Below are positions 8,465-17,310 of a stretch of DNA of 64,000 nucleotides, piece after piece. Under the pieces are notes generated by a model, which was not told the DNA's origin, made no database searches, and was given only the letters and a program-made list of their open reading frames with translations. Every line of letters starts with the position of its first letter. The first letter of the stretch is position 1. The stretch is from Paenibacillus sp. JJ-223 (GTDB lineage Bacteria; Bacillota; Bacilli; Paenibacillales; Paenibacillaceae): NCBI RefSeq assembly GCF_927798175.1, contig NZ_CAKMMP010000001.1, positions 682,001 to 746,000 on the forward strand. The letters are read 5' to 3'. Position numbers and translations under genes: made by a program.

Positions 8465-11400
8465 ATGAAAAAGCCTTTTTTCAACCTGATCACCATGTTC
8501 ATGAGTTGTTTGCTTGTTGTTGTGATGTTCCCCTTACAGCCTGCTCCTGTCCGAGCAGAGGAATCCAGACTTAATCAAAAAAACTTCAGCGAACCCGAAG
8601 AATTGCTTGTTCCCAACAACTACACGGTAGCTGTCTTTAACGGAACCGTAGGCTACGAGGATGGAAAACCCGTGATGTATGCCACAAGCAAAGGAAAGCC
8701 AGGCTTCCTGAATGTGATCGATCTCGAAGAGTACAAACTGCTTCGGACCGTTTCTCTTGCGCCGTCGGAAAGCTCCTGGGCGCATACCGTTGCGCCGAAC
8801 GGTACGCTATATGTGGCGGCCGAAGGATCGGGTGCACGGTTATGGGAGTATTCGCCTGTCACCCATGAGGCCGTTCAAGTAGCCCAATTTGAAGGACAGT
8901 CTGTCTCCAACAGCATCACGACGGATGAACAGGGGAGAGTGTACGTCGGGACTTATCCGGGCGGCAAGGTTTGGCAGTATGACCCTGCTACCAAGCAAGT
9001 AAGGGATTACGGCCGCGTTATTGGCGCGCTTGATCAGGAGTATGTCCGTTCCATTGCTTACCAGGGTGGATATATTTATGCCGGTACGGCCCATGAACAG
9101 ATCGTGAGAGTGGATTTGGCTACAGGTGAAAAAACAAATATTGCATCTTCGCTTACCGTCAAAAACGATACAGTATACGATTTGAGTACGATCGATAATC
9201 GTTATTTGTTCGCCCGTTATACGGATGGAAGTGGTATACCGGGTGAGGGTTACATCTACGATACAACAACAGGATCATGGCTTGATGCGGAGCTCCAGCA
9301 GGTAACCGGTCTTCATGCGACCGACTCGGTCGATGGAAAGCTGTATTATATGTCAGAGAAAAAACTGAAAACCTTTGACCTGGCGACGCATCAGGTGGCG
9401 GAAACCGGCATGACTTATGAGAGTGGATTCAGAGGCGCAGATTGGGTAGAGTTTCAGAACAATCCAGAACTGCCAGGAAAAACACTCGTTACGGTCCGAT
9501 ATGACGGCGGGGTAGCCATGCTAAATATCGATACCCAAAAAGTCATCGTAAAACCGCCGATTATTCCGGGTTTGCCGGGAGTCGTCAATCGTCTTCAAAG
9601 CGTATCAGAGACACAGCTGATAACAACAGGTTCACAAGCGAGATCTTCGTTGGTTGATTTAGAGACCATGACGGCACAACCTTTCAGCATCGGTCAAGCG
9701 GACAGTGTATACCCGATTGGAAACAAAGTCTATATGGGAGTCTACCCGGAAGGTGGCTTGTACGTTTATGATCTGAATCAAGAACCGGGAAGCACGAATC
9801 CGCAGCGTCTCGCTGTACTCGGGAACGATCAGGAACGGCTTGTGCATATGTCTGAAGGGGACGGCAAACTGTTTATTTCGACCATTTCCGGATACGGAAC
9901 ATTGGGAGGATCGCTGACGGTCCATGATACAGCGACAGGTGAAACCAAAGTCCATCGCAACGTGGTCCAGAATCAGAGTGTGCTTAGTACTGCCTATGTA
10001 GACGGAAAGATTTTTGGATCAACGACCATTAGGGGAGGACTGGGCTCCACGCCAAGCGAGCAGGAGGCCAAAATTTTTGTATGGGATGTTCAGAAAGAGC
10101 AAAAAATGACGGAGTTTACCTTGGATATTCCCGAACTTATCGATCCTGTTTTCATTGGGGACCTGTCTCTCGGGCCTGATGGACTCATCTGGGGAGCATC
10201 CTATGAATATATTTTTGCGATCCATCCGGACACGTACAAACTTGTTAAATATAAAAAAATATATCCGAAGCTTTATTACACCCAGTGGCACCATCATCCG
10301 ATGCGTTGGTCGGAAGACGGACTATTGTATGTTCTGTTTAACAACAAGCTGACGGTCATTGATCCGGAAACGCTGGATTTCAGAACATTAGCGGATGCTT
10401 CGAGATTTGATCTCGGGATGGATGGGAACCTGTATTTCACCGATCTCGCAACGAATACGGTTCTGTATAGAATCAAAATCGATGGAGAGATTGTACCCGA
10501 ACCTCCGGGACTACCTTTGCCGGTGAACAATGCCGGACTGGAGCAGCCGGAAGAGAACGGAAAGCTGCCGGGCTGGACTTCAATGTTTGCGACCAGCGGG
10601 GATGCCCGTTTTGAGCGAAGCGGCGACAAGAGTTTTGCGGGTGATTACAGCCTGAAAACAACGGATCTTGTCCGTACAGCCTCCGTCGCGGTGCAAAGCG
10701 ATCCAATCGCACTAGTGCCTGGGAGAGAGTATACCGCAAGCACTCAAATTTATATTGAATCAGGCCAGCCGGGGTTCATGTTCCGATTTTATAATGCGGA
10801 AGGGCAGAGTTTGTCCACGCTTGAAACGCATCTGGATGAATCTCGACTTCACCAATGGCAAAAAGCAACCCTACGCGGTACGGCACCGGAAGGAACGGCT
10901 TATGGCAGACTGATCGCAGTAACCAGCCGTTATAATATCTCAACAGCTTACTACGACGATTTTGCCGTAACGGTTAAGGATCATACGGCTCCCTTGACTG
11001 AGGTTGCCTTTAATCCGCAGGCAAATGAGCAGGGCTGGCACCATGAAGATGTTTCCATAACGTTGAACTCGGAAGGAGCAGCCTCCCTCTTCTACGAAAC
11101 TACGGGGGCTGAAAGAGTGGATCAGCGTGAGACCGCAGGTAGTACCACAGAGTTTACAGTAAGCGCAGAAGGCGTAACGTCAGTAACGTATTGGGCAGAA
11201 TCGGCTTATGGCGTGTCCGGGGTGCCTTCTACTACCGAGGTCAAGATTGACAAAACGGCCCCTATCATTGAATTTTCCGGAAAACCCGTCTATGAAGTCG
11301 ATGATGTCATCCGGATCGAATGCTCCGCTCAGGATGCATTATCAGGTATAGCCAAAAGTGATTGCGATGCTGTGCTTGCAGATCGCCCCGCTTATTTGAC

Positions 11401-11719
11401 GGGTATTGGAGCGCATCTGGTCGATGCATCCGTGTATGATATCGCTGGGAATGCTGCAAAGTCCTCTTTTTCTTATGAAGTGATCCTTACCTATCAAGGC
11501 ATGGCAGGACTTATTGACAAGTTCCTCCCTAATGATCAAGAGCTGGCTGAGAGACTGAAGGAACAATGGATCAAAGTACAAAAAGCCGATGAATCGGGTA
11601 ATGCGGGAGCAAAAAATGGCGCATTGAACGGATTTATCCATCAAGTGCAAGCCAAAAGTGGTAAGGGATTAGCTCAAGAGCACGCTGAGCTCTTGGTACA
11701 GTTGGGGGCCCAAATTTAA
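8465..11719 (+). CDS. Large secreted beta-propeller protein with carbohydrate-binding, Ig-like and FIMAH-like C-terminal domains
   Basis: ATG 8465 is preferred over 8444 because AGGGGAG ends 7 bp before it. A signal peptide (about residues 1-31, ending PAPVRAEE) leads into some 620 residues of repeated blades of the pattern 'GRVYVGTYPGGKVWQYD' and 'DGKLYYMSEKKLKTFDL', a seven- or eight-bladed propeller. Next come a CBM4/9-like jelly roll (about 680-840, starting NAGLEQPEENGKLPGW), an OmpL47-like Ig module with TAPLTEV and TAPIIEFSG, and a helical C-terminus with GALNGFIHQVQAKSGKGL that resembles the FIMAH domain of Paenibacillus exoenzymes. No catalytic motif was recognised. As last gene of the operon it may bind or cleave the polymer whose products the transporter imports. 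Confidence 0.75.
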   Translation: MKKPFFNLITMFMSCLLVVVMFPLQPAPVRAEESRLNQKNFSEPEELLVPNNYTVAVFNGTVGYEDGKPVMYATSKGKPGFLNVIDLEEYKLLRTVSLAPSESSWAHTVAPNGTLYVAAEGSGARLWEYSPVTHEAVQVAQFEGQSVSNSITTDEQGRVYVGTYPGGKVWQYDPATKQVRDYGRVIGALDQEYVRSIAYQGGYIYAGTAHEQIVRVDLATGEKTNIASSLTVKNDTVYDLSTIDNRYLFARYTDGSGIPGEGYIYDTTTGSWLDAELQQVTGLHATDSVDGKLYYMSEKKLKTFDLATHQVAETGMTYESGFRGADWVEFQNNPELPGKTLVTVRYDGGVAMLNIDTQKVIVKPPIIPGLPGVVNRLQSVSETQLITTGSQARSSLVDLETMTAQPFSIGQADSVYPIGNKVYMGVYPEGGLYVYDLNQEPGSTNPQRLAVLGNDQERLVHMSEGDGKLFISTISGYGTLGGSLTVHDTATGETKVHRNVVQNQSVLSTAYVDGKIFGSTTIRGGLGSTPSEQEAKIFVWDVQKEQKMTEFTLDIPELIDPVFIGDLSLGPDGLIWGASYEYIFAIHPDTYKLVKYKKIYPKLYYTQWHHHPMRWSEDGLLYVLFNNKLTVIDPETLDFRTLADASRFDLGMDGNLYFTDLATNTVLYRIKIDGEIVPEPPGLPLPVNNAGLEQPEENGKLPGWTSMFATSGDARFERSGDKSFAGDYSLKTTDLVRTASVAVQSDPIALVPGREYTASTQIYIESGQPGFMFRFYNAEGQSLSTLETHLDESRLHQWQKATLRGTAPEGTAYGRLIAVTSRYNISTAYYDDFAVTVKDHTAPLTEVAFNPQANEQGWHHEDVSITLNSEGAASLFYETTGAERVDQRETAGSTTEFTVSAEGVTSVTYWAESAYGVSGVPSTTEVKIDKTAPIIEFSGKPVYEVDDVIRIECSAQDALSGIAKSDCDAVLADRPAYLTGIGAHLVDASVYDIAGNAAKSSFSYEVILTYQGMAGLIDKFLPNDQELAERLKEQWIKVQKADESGNAGAKNGALNGFIHQVQAKSGKGLAQEHAELLVQLGAQI

Positions 11720-11738
11720 CTCGAATTGAATGAAAAGA

Positions 11739-11923
11739 TTAATCAATTGCAACCAAAGACCAATTCCCATCAGGATCCGAAGCAAAATAATAGGTGAGTG
11801 CAGCAGAATCAATTGCTGTTTCTCTTGCTAATTCACCTTGGATCTCTACCAAAATCTGATTTTTTGTAGTGTCTTTTTGAACAAGTCCGATATCTGTAAA
11901 TTTATAATCACCTATGAGACCTC
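11739..11923 (-). pseudogene. VOC (glyoxalase/bleomycin-resistance) family remnant, C-terminal half only
   Basis: On the minus strand an open stretch of about 60 codons reads ...TDIGLVQKDTTKNQILVEI...LTYYFASDPDGNWSLVAID and then stops at 11739. The ending 'FASDPDGNWSLVAID' is the last strand of a VOC-fold protein with the DPDGN turn. There is no start codon and a TGA precedes the frame at the right edge, so only the C-terminal half survives. It lies against the end of the catabolic operon, convergent with it. Confidence 0.6.
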
Positions 11924-11939
11924 ATGGGCCGAGCTTGGG

Positions 11940-12200
11940 CTTCCCGGATGAATAATAACCTCGGACAAGGAGCGATCCGCTTGCAGCTTCTTTGGAATGG
12001 ACCAAGTCCATGTCACAAAAACATGATGCTCTTGACCCGATCATCCTCTACCAAAACAAAAAGTCTCCTATCAAGTGCCGCAGCTTTCACAGCAGGACAT
12101 GCAGCTCATGCAGAATGGCTACGCTCCTACTCCTCAGTCTCCTGCAATCCAAAAGGTTGTCGAGATGACATTGGATTCCGTTATGCAACCGATTATTTAA
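11940..12200 (+). pseudogene. Decayed small gene of unknown family, frameshifted
   Basis: Coding-like sequence is split between frames. One frame gives an ATG with MSQKHDALDPI at about 12010, and a frame shifted by one base continues as PKQKVSYQVPQLSQQDM and ends QKVVEMTLDSVMQPII before TAA 12198-12200. The Gln- and Met-rich, tyrosine-containing tail would suit a small spore coat protein next to a germination operon, but the family was not recognised. A long hairpin starts right after the stop codon, as expected for a real gene end. The open frame read from 11924 into gerKA crosses this debris and is not taken as its N-terminus. Confidence 0.35.
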
Positions 12201-12247
12201 GCAGCATGGATCAAAGCCGCCCTCAGGGTGGCTTTGATCCATGCTGC
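12201..12247 (+). terminator. Long perfect hairpin, probable terminator of the decayed gene
   Basis: The arms 12201-12218 and 12230-12247 (GCAGCATGGATCAAAGCC and its complement) match over 18 bp with no mismatch, and the 11-base loop can pair further (CCCT with AGGG). It begins one base after the TAA of the decayed gene. The trailing T run is poor (CCTTTGG), so termination may be partial. Confidence 0.65.
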
Positions 12248-12296
12248 CTTTGGCGCATCTTCAGCAATGCTGAAAGAGATTGTTCTGCATGTACTT

Positions 12297-12327
12297 TGTA
12301 TACAAAGATGTACATTTTTGCATACTA
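12297..12327 (+). promoter_or_regulatory. Sigma-G-type forespore promoter of the gerK operon
   Basis: TGTATA (12297-12302) and CATACTA (12321-12327) are 18 bp apart, fitting the known sigma-G pattern (TGMATA, 17-18 bp, CATACTA) with one mismatch. The distance to GTG 12362 leaves a leader of about 28 bases holding AGAAGGAGG. The -35 region overlaps a 14-bp palindrome CTTTGTATACAAAG (12294-12307). Germinant receptors are made in the forespore, which supports the call. Confidence 0.7.
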
Positions 12328-12361
12328 CATCCTAACCGCCAGCCAGAAGGAGGCGTATTCC

Positions 12362-13981
12362 GTGATTCAGAAGTTGAAAAAATGGCTGTTTAAACAGCCG
12401 GAACGCCCCCATAGCAGTGGTGGAAAGCGTGGTTCGAACGATCGACGGCAAACGCCGGACGTATCGAAGCCGCTAAGCTGTGCACTTAAAGACAATATGA
12501 CCATGCTGAATCAGCGAATGGGACATAGCTCTGATTTTGTTCTTCGCAGCTGGAATAACTGCCATGGCAACCCGTCCTTGGCCGTAGGTTACATCGAAGG
12601 CCTGATCGATCAGCAGCTTCTTACGAGAATAGTGGAAGATCTCGCTAATGATATCCGAAATGAAGCCATCTCCGACCTGCATGACGTAACGTGGCTGAAG
12701 GATCATATCACCATAGGGAGTGTAACCTGCATCAACAACGATCAAGGCTTGATTGACGCCATTCTGAACGGAGAGGTGGCCTTCATCATCGAAGGAAGCT
12801 CCAGGGCTTTTGCCGTCTCGATTAGCGGAGGATCCAAAAGGTCGGTCGAGGAGCCGACGTCTCAGACGGTGCTGAGGGGACCCAAAGAGGGATTTACCGA
12901 AGATATTTCTACCAATATCGCGCTCCTTCGAAGAAAGATCAAATCGACCGAGCTCCGTATTGAATCCCGCAGCTTGGGTGCCTATACGCAGACAAGGGTA
13001 TCGGTCGTATATATTCAGGGAATCGCGGATCCGGATGTGGTTCAGGAAATTTCCAAACGATTGGATTCCATCGATACCGACAGCATCCTTGAGAGCGGAT
13101 ATATCGAGGAGTTCATCCAGGATGGGGTGTGGACACCGTTTCCCACCCTGAATAACACCGAACGTCCCGATGCCGTAGCGGGCGGCTTGCTTGAAGGCCA
13201 GGTCGCCATAATGGTTGACGGGACTCCATTTGTGCTCATAGCCCCTATTACCTTTTTTCGATTTATCGTATCAAGCGAGGACTATTACCAGCGGTACGAT
13301 CTCGCAAGCTTTCTTCGAGTGATTCGGATGGCTACCTTTTTCCTGGCCCTGCTGCTGCCTTCGGTTTACATTGCAACCACGACGTTTCACCAGGAGATGC
13401 TGCCGACCACGCTGCTGATCAGTTTGGCCGCGCAGCGCGAGGCCACGCCTCTGCCGACACTGTTCGAAGCCATCATTATGGAGCTGACTTTCGAGGTCAT
13501 CCGCGAAGCCGGAGTCCGAATGCCGCGGGCGATCGGGCCGGCCATCTCCATCGTTGGGGCGTTGGTGCTTGGACAAGCCGCTGTCCAGGCAGGGCTGGTG
13601 TCCGCTGCCATGGTTATCGTGGTATCATTCACCGCCATCTCGAACTTTGTGCTGCCTGCCATCAACATGGCCGGCTCCATCCGCTTGCTCCGATTTGTGC
13701 TGATGCTGTTGGCCGGCTCTTTTGGATTATATGGCGTATTGGCAGGGCTTGTACCTATTCTCGTTCGTTTGGTAGCGTTGGAGTCGTTCGGCGTTCCTTA
13801 CATGATGCCGCTCGCACCGTTCAATAGGAGCAACATGAAAGACCTGTTTGTACGAGCGCCTTGGTGGAAGATGAAAAAACGGCCGGTGATGATTGGCGAC
13901 GTCAATCCGGTAAGGCAGGCCACGGAACAGGAATCCTATGCGGAACAGGCGGGGAAACACGGTCGGGACCCAATGGCATAA
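12362..13981 (+). CDS. gerKA: Spore germination receptor A subunit (GerA/GerKA family)
   Basis: GTG 12362 is chosen because AGAAGGAGGCG lies 8-16 bp upstream and the sigma-G-like promoter fits; a longer frame would run through the promoter. The 539-residue protein has a soluble N-terminal half (GSVTCINNDQGLIDAILNGEVAFII, SLGAYTQTRVSVVYIQGIADP, LRGPKEGFTEDISTNIALLRRKI near residues 170-190) and about five or six membrane helices after residue 300, including TFFLALLLPSVYIATTTFHQEMLPT. This is the GerAA/GerKA plan. With the C and B subunits it forms the inner-membrane receptor that senses nutrients and triggers germination. A proline- and serine-rich head (residues 15-45) is variable in the family. 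Confidence 0.92.
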   Translation: MIQKLKKWLFKQPERPHSSGGKRGSNDRRQTPDVSKPLSCALKDNMTMLNQRMGHSSDFVLRSWNNCHGNPSLAVGYIEGLIDQQLLTRIVEDLANDIRNEAISDLHDVTWLKDHITIGSVTCINNDQGLIDAILNGEVAFIIEGSSRAFAVSISGGSKRSVEEPTSQTVLRGPKEGFTEDISTNIALLRRKIKSTELRIESRSLGAYTQTRVSVVYIQGIADPDVVQEISKRLDSIDTDSILESGYIEEFIQDGVWTPFPTLNNTERPDAVAGGLLEGQVAIMVDGTPFVLIAPITFFRFIVSSEDYYQRYDLASFLRVIRMATFFLALLLPSVYIATTTFHQEMLPTTLLISLAAQREATPLPTLFEAIIMELTFEVIREAGVRMPRAIGPAISIVGALVLGQAAVQAGLVSAAMVIVVSFTAISNFVLPAINMAGSIRLLRFVLMLLAGSFGLYGVLAGLVPILVRLVALESFGVPYMMPLAPFNRSNMKDLFVRAPWWKMKKRPVMIGDVNPVRQATEQESYAEQAGKHGRDPMA

Positions 13982-13991
13982 GGAGGAACGG

Positions 13992-15215
13992 ATGTTGCAT
14001 CAATTCGGCAGGTTTATTATGGTCCTGGCTGCCTTGTTCGGTTTAACGGGCTGTTGGAACCGAATCGAGCTCAACGAGCTGTGGGTAACTTCAGCCACGG
14101 GACTTGATATGATGGAGGATGGCTCGTGGATGGTATCCTATCAGGTCATTATCCCGTCGGCCATTGCAAGCGGAACCGGAGGAGGATCTGGAGGACCTTC
14201 CCAACTCGCATCACATGTCATTTCGGTAAAAGGAAAAACCTATAATCAGGCTTTGTCGAACAGCAATCTGGAGACATCGCGACGGATCTACATTTCGCAT
14301 AATCGCGTGGTGTATGTTGGAAAAAGAGCGGCGGAGGCAGGCATGGACCGTCTGATCGATTTTTACCTGCGCAATACCGAGGCTAGGGAAATGGTAGCTT
14401 TGGTCGTGACGGAGGGGTCTGCTTCAGATACTTTGAAAAAACTCATGCCGCCCGAAAAGCTCCCTGGTGCCGGGATGGCTGATTTGATCGATAAGGAAAG
14501 CGATATCCTGTCCGTCTTTCCTAAAACAAGGATTTATGATTTCGCTTTAAGCATGAATTCCGATTCCAAGTCCATTGGAGTGCCGGTTGCCGAATTGACC
14601 GGGGAGGTAACCCGCAAAAACGAAGAGGAAGCCGAAAATATGGATGTCTTCAAAAAGACCTCAACTCCGCTCAGGCTGACTCTAACCAAATTGGCGTTGT
14701 TTCATGAAGGAAAACTCAAAGGATTCCTGAACAGGGATGAAAGTTTGGGCTTATCTTATTTGGCGCAAAAGGTGAAGAATACCCAAATTAGTTTCCCATG
14801 CGGCGACCAGTCCGAGATGTACACGTCGTTCAGGGCAGACAACGCCAAAGTCAAATTAACCCCCCGCAAAACCGGATTCCATTACACGATGGAGATTGCG
14901 GTCAAACTTACCGGGGGACTGATCGAAACCACATGCGACAAAGATATCTCCAAAATGAAGACCATCCATGAGATGGAAGCGGAGATCGAAAAAGAAGTTG
15001 AACGGACGATTCAAGAAGGCTGGACCAGGCTTCAAGAGCTTGGCGTGGACGCAGCGGGATTCGCTGACCGGATTCACCGCAAATACCCGAAGGAGTGGAA
15101 AACAGTGAAAAGCGAGTGGGGGCGGGAATTTAAAAAGATGGAATTGGATGTTCGGGTGGATGCGCAAATTCGGCGCCCGGGGCTTCTGCAGAAGCATATC
15201 GGGAGCAAATCCTAA
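13992..15215 (+). CDS. gerKC: Spore germination receptor C subunit, lipoprotein (GerC/GerKC family)
   Basis: ATG 13992 lies 10 bp after gerKA with AGGAGGA between them. The signal peptide ends in the lipobox GLTGC, followed at once by WNRIELNEL, the family hallmark (C-W-[DN]-x-x-E). The 407-residue length is standard. ISHNRVVYVGKRAAEAGM and FYLRNTEAREMVALVVTEG belong to domain 1; the last 170 residues form the conserved C-terminal domain (GFHYTMEIAVKLTGGLIE). Anchored on the outer face of the spore inner membrane, it completes the receptor with the A and B subunits and is needed for its function. Confidence 0.93.
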   Translation: MLHQFGRFIMVLAALFGLTGCWNRIELNELWVTSATGLDMMEDGSWMVSYQVIIPSAIASGTGGGSGGPSQLASHVISVKGKTYNQALSNSNLETSRRIYISHNRVVYVGKRAAEAGMDRLIDFYLRNTEAREMVALVVTEGSASDTLKKLMPPEKLPGAGMADLIDKESDILSVFPKTRIYDFALSMNSDSKSIGVPVAELTGEVTRKNEEEAENMDVFKKTSTPLRLTLTKLALFHEGKLKGFLNRDESLGLSYLAQKVKNTQISFPCGDQSEMYTSFRADNAKVKLTPRKTGFHYTMEIAVKLTGGLIETTCDKDISKMKTIHEMEAEIEKEVERTIQEGWTRLQELGVDAAGFADRIHRKYPKEWKTVKSEWGREFKKMELDVRVDAQIRRPGLLQKHIGSKS

Positions 15216-15238
15216 CCTTGTTGGAGGAGCGAAAAAGG

Positions 15239-16336
15239 ATGAGTAAAACCGTTACCCGTGTATCCGGATTGGTCATGGCCTTCTCTTTGTTTCAGGTTGG
15301 CAGTACAACCCTATTCCTATTGGGAGGCGATGCAAAGCAGGATGCGTGGCTGGCCATGATGATCGGGGCCATCGCCGGCTTCATTCTGCTGCTGATGTAC
15401 CTGACCATTCATCGGCTTGAACCGGAGCTGGATTTATTCGAGATGTTCCGCCATTATTGGGGAAGATGGATGGGAAGTCTGGCGGGACTCGGGTTCATCG
15501 GTTACTTTACATATGAGTCATCCCGAACGATCAGGGATATGGGGGAGCTCGGGACCTTGACATTACTGAACAGAACCCCAACCGGGATCGTTACTTTAAT
15601 TGCGTTAATCGTCTGCGCCGATGTGGTGCGGTTCGGTCCAAGAGTCTGGTTTCTTCTTTGCCATATATGGGTGCTGCTCATGGTTTTGGGTTATGGCAGT
15701 ATTATGCTGCTGATTCCTTTTACGGGGCTTTTGCATTTTGAATTTTTGTTTCCCGTGTTGGAGAACGGCTTCATGCCCGTAGTGAAGGCAGCCATACCCG
15801 AAATTATGTCCTTTCCCTTCGGGCAGACGGTACTTTTCTTAACTCTGTTTAAACTTATTGCGGATAAACGTAAGCTGAAGCGGTGGATCGTTATCGTATA
15901 CTGGATTACGGCCATTTTCCTTATAGTCGTTAATGAGCTTTCCATCCTTGTGCTGGGCCCGGAGTTGGCTGCATCCAGCACCTATCCGTTATTCGAGGTA
16001 ACGCAGCTTATACAGGTGCCCAAGGTGCTTGAACGGGCAGACGTCCTGTTTACCATGATATTGTTTCTTGGAATCGGGATCAAAACGGCGGGGTTTTTGT
16101 TCGGTGCCGTCATCGGCATGCAAACGGTCACCCCTTTCAGATACAAGCCTGCCCTCCTTTTCCTGAGCATTATCATATACGGTCTGACGTTTATTTCACC
16201 CCGATTTACCGAATTTGTATGGTTCGGTCTCCATGTGGCCTTGAATAGAATCTGGCCGATCTTCCAGGTTGCGCTTCCGCTCCTCCTGTTCTTGACGATG
16301 CTGCTCCGCAAGAACAAGAAAAAGACTTCCGGCTAA
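15239..16336 (+). CDS. gerKB: Spore germination receptor B subunit, permease-like (GerB/GerKB family)
   Basis: ATG 15239 follows GGAGGAG; a TTG at 15218 could add seven residues. The 365-residue protein has ten predicted membrane helices of the APC/endospore germination permease family: SGLVMAFSLFQVGSTTLF (helix 1), the unwound-helix ligand site around it, and the family motif 'YESSRTIRDMGELG' near residue 89. The B subunit is thought to bind the germinant. Gene order A-C-B matches the gerK operon of Bacillus subtilis. No clear terminator was found directly after it; the first good hairpin is at 16600. Confidence 0.92.
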   Translation: MSKTVTRVSGLVMAFSLFQVGSTTLFLLGGDAKQDAWLAMMIGAIAGFILLLMYLTIHRLEPELDLFEMFRHYWGRWMGSLAGLGFIGYFTYESSRTIRDMGELGTLTLLNRTPTGIVTLIALIVCADVVRFGPRVWFLLCHIWVLLMVLGYGSIMLLIPFTGLLHFEFLFPVLENGFMPVVKAAIPEIMSFPFGQTVLFLTLFKLIADKRKLKRWIVIVYWITAIFLIVVNELSILVLGPELAASSTYPLFEVTQLIQVPKVLERADVLFTMILFLGIGIKTAGFLFGAVIGMQTVTPFRYKPALLFLSIIIYGLTFISPRFTEFVWFGLHVALNRIWPIFQVALPLLLFLTMLLRKNKKKTSG

Positions 16337-16959
16337 TGCGGTCAATGTACTCCACAATGAATTAGGTGTCCGGAGTTTACGTTATACGTTGTCTTTTAGA
16401 GAGCGATCAGGAAGCTCCATAACGCGAGCGGTAAACGACTGAATTATTCAGCCGGGAAACGAGTTGGCATCGGATTGAATTCAGCTGCCTTAGTGTAAAG
16501 ACAAATCCATCGGGAACATATACCATTATCGTAAAAGGAAAAAGAGGTTCGGGTTACAGTGTACCTGTGTCTCATAATATTAATGGTTCAATGAAAGAGA
16601 GGCTGGCCGATGATATACATTGGCTAGCTTTTTTGTGAAAAATCAATCTATGAACCCATTGTATTTTACATAATAACAACAAAATGTAGGTCTTATTTAA
16701 ATCCACTCAAAAATATGGCCCGTTCGGGCCCAATAATGAACCTTTTAAAAGGCATGTTGTCAGCGGTGTTTGCTACCTTTTGAACTTGCCGATAATCCCT
16801 ATGCCGCTTTCTTGGACTGTTGCTGCAGAATATGTTTAAATTTAAACATTACCGCTTAGCTCGCCCCAAACTGAAATTGTCCCCAGTTGGTGTTACGTAT
16901 ATATTTCAGTTTTTCAATCGCCTTTATGATTAGATATCAAAACTTTAGGAGGATGAAAA
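16337..16959. other. Intergenic stretch with gene-tail debris and short palindromes
   Basis: No intact gene is seen. A plus-strand open tail near 16493-16637 reads KTNPSGTYTIIVKGKRG and ends at the terminator at 16600, so it may be the end of a lost secreted-protein gene. Short palindromes occur at 16711-16726 (GGCCCG-TT-CGGGCC), 16742-16753 (CCTTTTAAAAGG) and 16838-16851 (GTTTAAATTTAAAC). A minus-strand tail MFKFKHILQQQSKKAA at 16800-16850 is unassigned. Confidence 0.4.
16600..16634 (+). terminator. Rho-independent terminator
   Basis: GGCTGGCC (16601-16608) pairs with GGCTAGC (16622-16628) with one G-T pair, and a run of six Ts follows at 16629-16634. It would end transcripts from the gerK operon or from the debris upstream. 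Confidence 0.65.
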
Positions 16960-17310
16960 ATGAAGGTCAAACGAATTGTTGCAAATGTTGAAGCGCAAGA
17001 CATTTCCAAAGCCTCGTATTTTTACGGGGAAATCCTTGGACTTCATCAATTAATGGATATGGGATTTATTACAACATACGGTTCGAACGAGAAAATGGAC
17101 ACTCAGGTTAGTTTTCTATTAGAAGGAGGCTCTGGAACACCTGTGCCTGATCTGTCAATTGAGGTTGATGATCTTGATGATGCGTTAAGTCGTATAAAAG
17201 AAGCAGGAATTCCAATTGAGTATGGACCAACTGAGGAGCCATGGGGAGTTCGGCGTTTTTTTGTTAGAGACCCATTCGGGAAACTTATCAATATTCTTAT
17301 CCATCTTTAA
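16960..17310 (+). CDS. VOC family protein (glyoxalase/bleomycin-resistance/dioxygenase fold)
   Basis: The 116-residue protein shows both halves of a VOC fold: VEAQDISKASYFYGEILGL, LSIEVDDLDDALSRIKEAGI and the final strand RRFFVRDPFGKLINILIHL with the metal-site region. Ribosome site AGGAGGATG lies 6 bp before ATG 16960. It stands alone between non-coding stretches. Members bind metals and either transform small molecules or sequester drugs; which one applies here cannot be told. The remnant at 11739 belongs to the same fold but is a different sequence on the other strand. Confidence 0.85.
   Translation: MKVKRIVANVEAQDISKASYFYGEILGLHQLMDMGFITTYGSNEKMDTQVSFLLEGGSGTPVPDLSIEVDDLDDALSRIKEAGIPIEYGPTEEPWGVRRFFVRDPFGKLINILIHL

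Noticed and set aside
11924..12361. N-terminal extension of gerKA by 146 codons
   Set aside because: It would pass through a long hairpin and the sigma-G-like promoter; GTG 12362 has a fitting ribosome site.
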